From assembly GCF_000002235.5 (NCBI RefSeq), contig NW_022145601.1, forward strand, positions 26,707,228 to 26,771,227: a stretch of DNA of 64,000 nucleotides, given 5' to 3'. The position numbers and the translations under genes were made by a program. Positions 62,265 to 64,000 of the stretch are shown here, piece after piece. Below the pieces are notes generated by a model. It did not search any database and was not told where the DNA came from. It worked only from the letters and a program-made list of their open reading frames with translations. This DNA is from Strongylocentrotus purpuratus. Taxonomy: Eukaryota; Echinodermata; Echinoidea; Camarodonta; Strongylocentrotidae. Every line of letters begins with the position of its first letter. Within the stretch, counting starts at the first letter, position 1.

Positions 62265-64000
62265 AGTGTTTTTAACACTAGAACTCCAAATTTAAGATGA
62301 TCCTCTTATTGATAGGAAGCATGCAGTGAAGATCTCGTATAAATGGATTGATGTGAACTCTCTTCCTTTGTAAAAACAAGAGCCTTCAAGTCATATTTTG
62401 CAGTCGCTGCATTTTGTGAATTTGAAATGCACATGTTCAGTCGAGTCGATCATGGTATTTACCACGAATGGAATGAAAAAGTTAATCAATATATTGGGAT
62501 AGTTACTATGCAGTAATGTTCCTCGTTTCTCCACTTACGGTGTTCTTACCAAAGTAATAGATGAAGACGGTAAAAATAAGTGATACCAAAAATACAACTA
62601 ACTTTGGTACGGTTTGATTGATTTTATTTCTTAAATGCAATACATTTTATACATAAGCTGACAACTAGCATGATTTTTTTTTTCTTGTATCATTATATTC
62701 CGATAATGCATTATCAAGGATCAAGGTATGAACGAGTGTTTGAGACCGTATATTATATCAAGTTTTGTTTTATTTTCATTTCGGGATTCGATTAATAATC
62801 TTACCTGATAAAGCATAGAAATAAATGGCATAGGAATTGTGTTTTCGTAAATTGTGATCCATTGCGCCAACTATTCTAAACACGATTTCGGAGACTTAAA
62901 CATTAATAATGTAGCTGCTGCGTTCCTGCTATGTAATTATTTGTAAACTTGTAGGGGGCTAGGCTAGAAAGTACTCTGGCATCAATCCTTATCAATCCCA
63001 AAGTCTGGAATTATCGAGTACATCCATTTTCTTTCTTTTCCCATGAGGATAGATAGTGCTAGCAGATAACAGTTCCCTCTTCGGGAAACTACTCATCATT
63101 GATTATACCAAGGGCTTAACAGATTTTCTTTGTTCCGAAGTTCAGTCATCTTCGTTTTTCTTAAATTTATTATGCGAGGGAGCGTAGTGACCGAGCGATT
63201 AGATTTTCGATAATTTCCGAGGCTGCAAAGCGACCCAGATTTAGACAATTTCGCATTGTCAACCATTCTTATTCAATTTAAAAGAGGGCATATTAATGTT
63301 CCTCTTTTCTCACATTTATTTCTCTCTTATTTTATATCATGCTCTTTTTCTCACCCCTGTTCCTCTCTCTCTCGTTTTGTCGTGTCTTCTCTTTATTGTT
63401 ACCGAGTCACATCTGAAGTCACATTGCAACATGTATGCATAGTCCTATATACACATTTCTCTGTGCAGCGCATGTGCTTTTCATCAAGATTGAAGCAATT
63501 TCTTATCAATTTTATTTGAAACTTCACAGTATAAACAAATCCTTGTGTTCATCAACATCATCTGTTTCTTTCACTATCCTATTTAATGACCAAAACTCAA
63601 ATTAATCTTTGAAGGTTGCTCTTGACCTCTAGCAAAACTCTTATGATCGATATGGATATTGATTTTTAATATGAACTGCGTACATATTATGACGAGCTTA
63701 ATTTCAAAAGGCGCTAAATTCACTTTATTGAAGATAAATATATGTATCTGACATATGGGAATCAACAGCACTATATTGCGCTTCAAATGTAATTTTTCAA
63801 AAGGTAGAAATTTCGATTGCAAATTTTCGTTTCATTCCACAGGGATTAAATCCAAGTGGGTTCACATTTCGATTATGAATCTATTCGTTTAAATCACGTT
63901 TCCTTAATAAGCTGATTCTTTTTTTTAGAGATGGTCCAGTTATCAGTTTAGATGGTCAGTGCAAAATTTCAATAACTTTAACATGTCTACATAATTTTTC
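62265..64000. other. Intergenic to window end
   Basis: No gene was recognised. GCGAGGGAGCGTAGTGACCG at about 63175 is a GC-rich island of repeat-like character. Confidence 0.5.

Overview
The window is eukaryotic and animal. It carries split genes with canonical GT..AG introns, tRNA-derived SINEs, non-LTR reverse-transcriptase remnants, many short terminal-inverted-repeat elements and abundant simple repeats. The repeat style suggests a marine deuterostome invertebrate, most likely a sea urchin: ATT-tailed SINEs, AAAGGATAAG-type MITEs, histone-type 3' stem-loops followed by CAAGAAAGA, and frequent ACATGTA words. The species is inferred, not proven.

Two protein-coding genes can be rebuilt exon by exon, and they are convergent. 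(1) Plus strand, 12736-34586: a complete 12-exon gene for a 483-residue MBOAT acyltransferase orthologous to LPCAT3/MBOAT5 of the Lands cycle. All intron phases agree and the catalytic Asn/His pair is present. (2) Minus strand, 47945-43615: a 10-exon gene for a protein of about 523 residues with an N-terminal coiled coil, a Pro/Ser/Thr-rich linker and a C-terminal protein kinase domain whose HRD motif reads MND. Its first exon (six codons) is the least certain part.

Layout. 1-4110: a higher-order minisatellite (69-79 bp units) interrupted by a 626-bp insertion. 4605-6157: a near-perfect foldback element with target duplications and a TA-flanked MITE nested in one arm. 6290-12700: a patchwork of MITEs, a degenerate GTGCCCC array and a zinc-finger fragment inside a hAT-like element. 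12736-34586: LPCAT3. Its introns hold a large inverted repeat, a 151-bp repeat element rich in AGGTCA half-sites, reverse-transcriptase fragments, SINEs, a 39-bp minisatellite, a strict 61-bp array copied from the end of exon 8 with its splice donor, and a cluster of histone-like stem-loops. 34672-39770: three tandem copies of a 1.7-kb segment starting 86 bp after the LPCAT3 stop codon. 40374-43045: MITEs and a duplicated repeat. 43615-47945: kinase gene. 48-64 kb: no recognisable gene; microsatellites, a tRNA-like SINE array, a decayed reverse-transcriptase fragment and two further inverted-repeat elements.

The two genes show no evident functional link; one is lipid remodelling and the other signalling. 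The most unusual features are the exon-derived splice-donor array, the histone-type stem-loop cluster in an LPCAT3 intron, and the nested foldback element.
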